Of a stretch of 6,260 nt of DNA, positions 6,175 to 6,260 are shown piece after piece (the first letter of the stretch is position 1; each line of letters starts with the position of its first letter). Made by a program: the position numbers and the translations under genes. The DNA comes from Elusimicrobiaceae bacterium (GTDB lineage Bacteria; Elusimicrobiota; Elusimicrobia; Elusimicrobiales; Elusimicrobiaceae). Under the pieces are notes generated by a model. The model saw nothing but the letters and a program-made list of their open reading frames with translations, had not been told where the DNA came from and did not search any database. The DNA is taken from contig JAKSPG010000078.1 in assembly GCA_024405075.1 (NCBI GenBank), forward strand, positions 1 to 6,260, in the 5' to 3' direction.

Positions 6175-6214
6175 TTTTTGGTAAATTTTTACTACACTCA
6201 AAATTTACCAAAAA
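6175..6214. repeat. 15-bp perfect inverted repeat upstream of the pilin gene
   Basis: Arms TTTTTGGTAAATTTT (6175-6189) and AAAATTTACCAAAAA (6200-6214) are perfectly complementary around a 10-base spacer, TACTACACTC. The repeat covers the probable -10 and transcription start of the pilin promoter and ends just before its ribosome binding site. It could be an operator for a dimeric regulator or, once transcribed, part of a hairpin at the mRNA 5' end. It is AT-rich and lacks a following T tract on either strand, so it is not a usual terminator. Confidence 0.7.
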
Positions 6215-6229
6215 AAAAAACAATGGCAA
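6202..6229 (-). promoter_or_regulatory. Probable pilin promoter with a homopolymer spacer
   Basis: On the minus strand TTGCCA (6229-6224) is followed after 16 bases by TAAATT (6207-6202); a 17-base spacing to AAATTT is the alternative. Eleven of the spacer bases are an unbroken run of T (A at 6210-6220 on the plus strand). Transcription would start near 6195, about 33 bases before the pilin ATG. AGTGTAGTAA (6198-6189) begins three bases below the -10, as at the left-edge gene. Confidence 0.5.
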
Positions 6230-6260
6230 GTTTTATTTTTTCTCCCCCTTCTCATCCCGC
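6230..6260. other. Right-edge intergenic DNA with a partial repeat
   Basis: No gene is visible. A T-rich stretch leads into TCTCCCCCTT and the window ends in TCATCCCGC (6252-6260), the same nonamer found in the inner arm region of the nested hairpin (230-238 region). This may be the first arm of another dispersed palindrome cut by the window edge. Confidence 0.3.

Noticed and set aside
1..6260. CRISPR array, insertion sequence, prophage or defence system
   Set aside because: There are no regularly spaced repeats, transposase, integrase or defence-type domains; all full-length proteins fall into housekeeping or pilin families.

Overview
The window most resembles a gut-type Elusimicrobiota genome (Elusimicrobium-like). 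The main evidence is the pilin-like protein at the right end: its leader, hydrophobic helix and the following Arg/Ala-rich, Gln-Glu-Ala-containing helix are of the kind found in many copies in that phylum. This is recognition from the sequence only, not a database match. Gene spacing is tight and base composition looks mixed and intermediate. There are no tRNA, rRNA, CRISPR or IS genes.

Layout. (1) Positions 1-385 hold no convincing gene. The left edge is the upstream region of a gene that runs out of the window on the minus strand: a TTGCAA-17-TTTAAT promoter and an AGGAGG ribosome binding site end right at the edge. Next to it are a divergent plus-strand promoter-like sequence, a small palindrome, a strongly structured stretch with a long nested hairpin, and a second minus-strand promoter-like sequence. 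(2) Positions 386-4379 are a complete three-gene minus-strand operon with its own promoter (TTGCAA-17-TATAAT) and terminator: an M42-family aminopeptidase, an unusually long transketolase and a small PPC/DUF296-domain protein. (3) Divergently transcribed from that operon is a class II fructose-bisphosphate aldolase (4525-5502). (4) A shared convergent terminator separates it from a minus-strand type IV pilin-like gene (5602-6162), whose upstream region has an 11-A tract and a 15-bp inverted repeat over the probable promoter.

How the genes fit together. Transketolase and aldolase are both central sugar-phosphate enzymes (non-oxidative pentose phosphate pathway and glycolysis). They sit on either side of a 208-bp divergent promoter region, so they could be co-regulated, but the sequence does not prove it. 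The M42 peptidase would supply amino acids from peptides. The PPC-domain protein has no assigned role. The pilin is a separate unit concerned with the cell surface.

The coding genes are ordinary families. The points most worth a second look are regulatory: a homopolymer tract between the -35 and -10 of the pilin promoter (possible phase variation), a 10-base motif at the same place just downstream of two -10 boxes at opposite ends of the window, and the unexplained structured intergenic region. The transketolase is also atypical in length and in its ThDP-binding motif.
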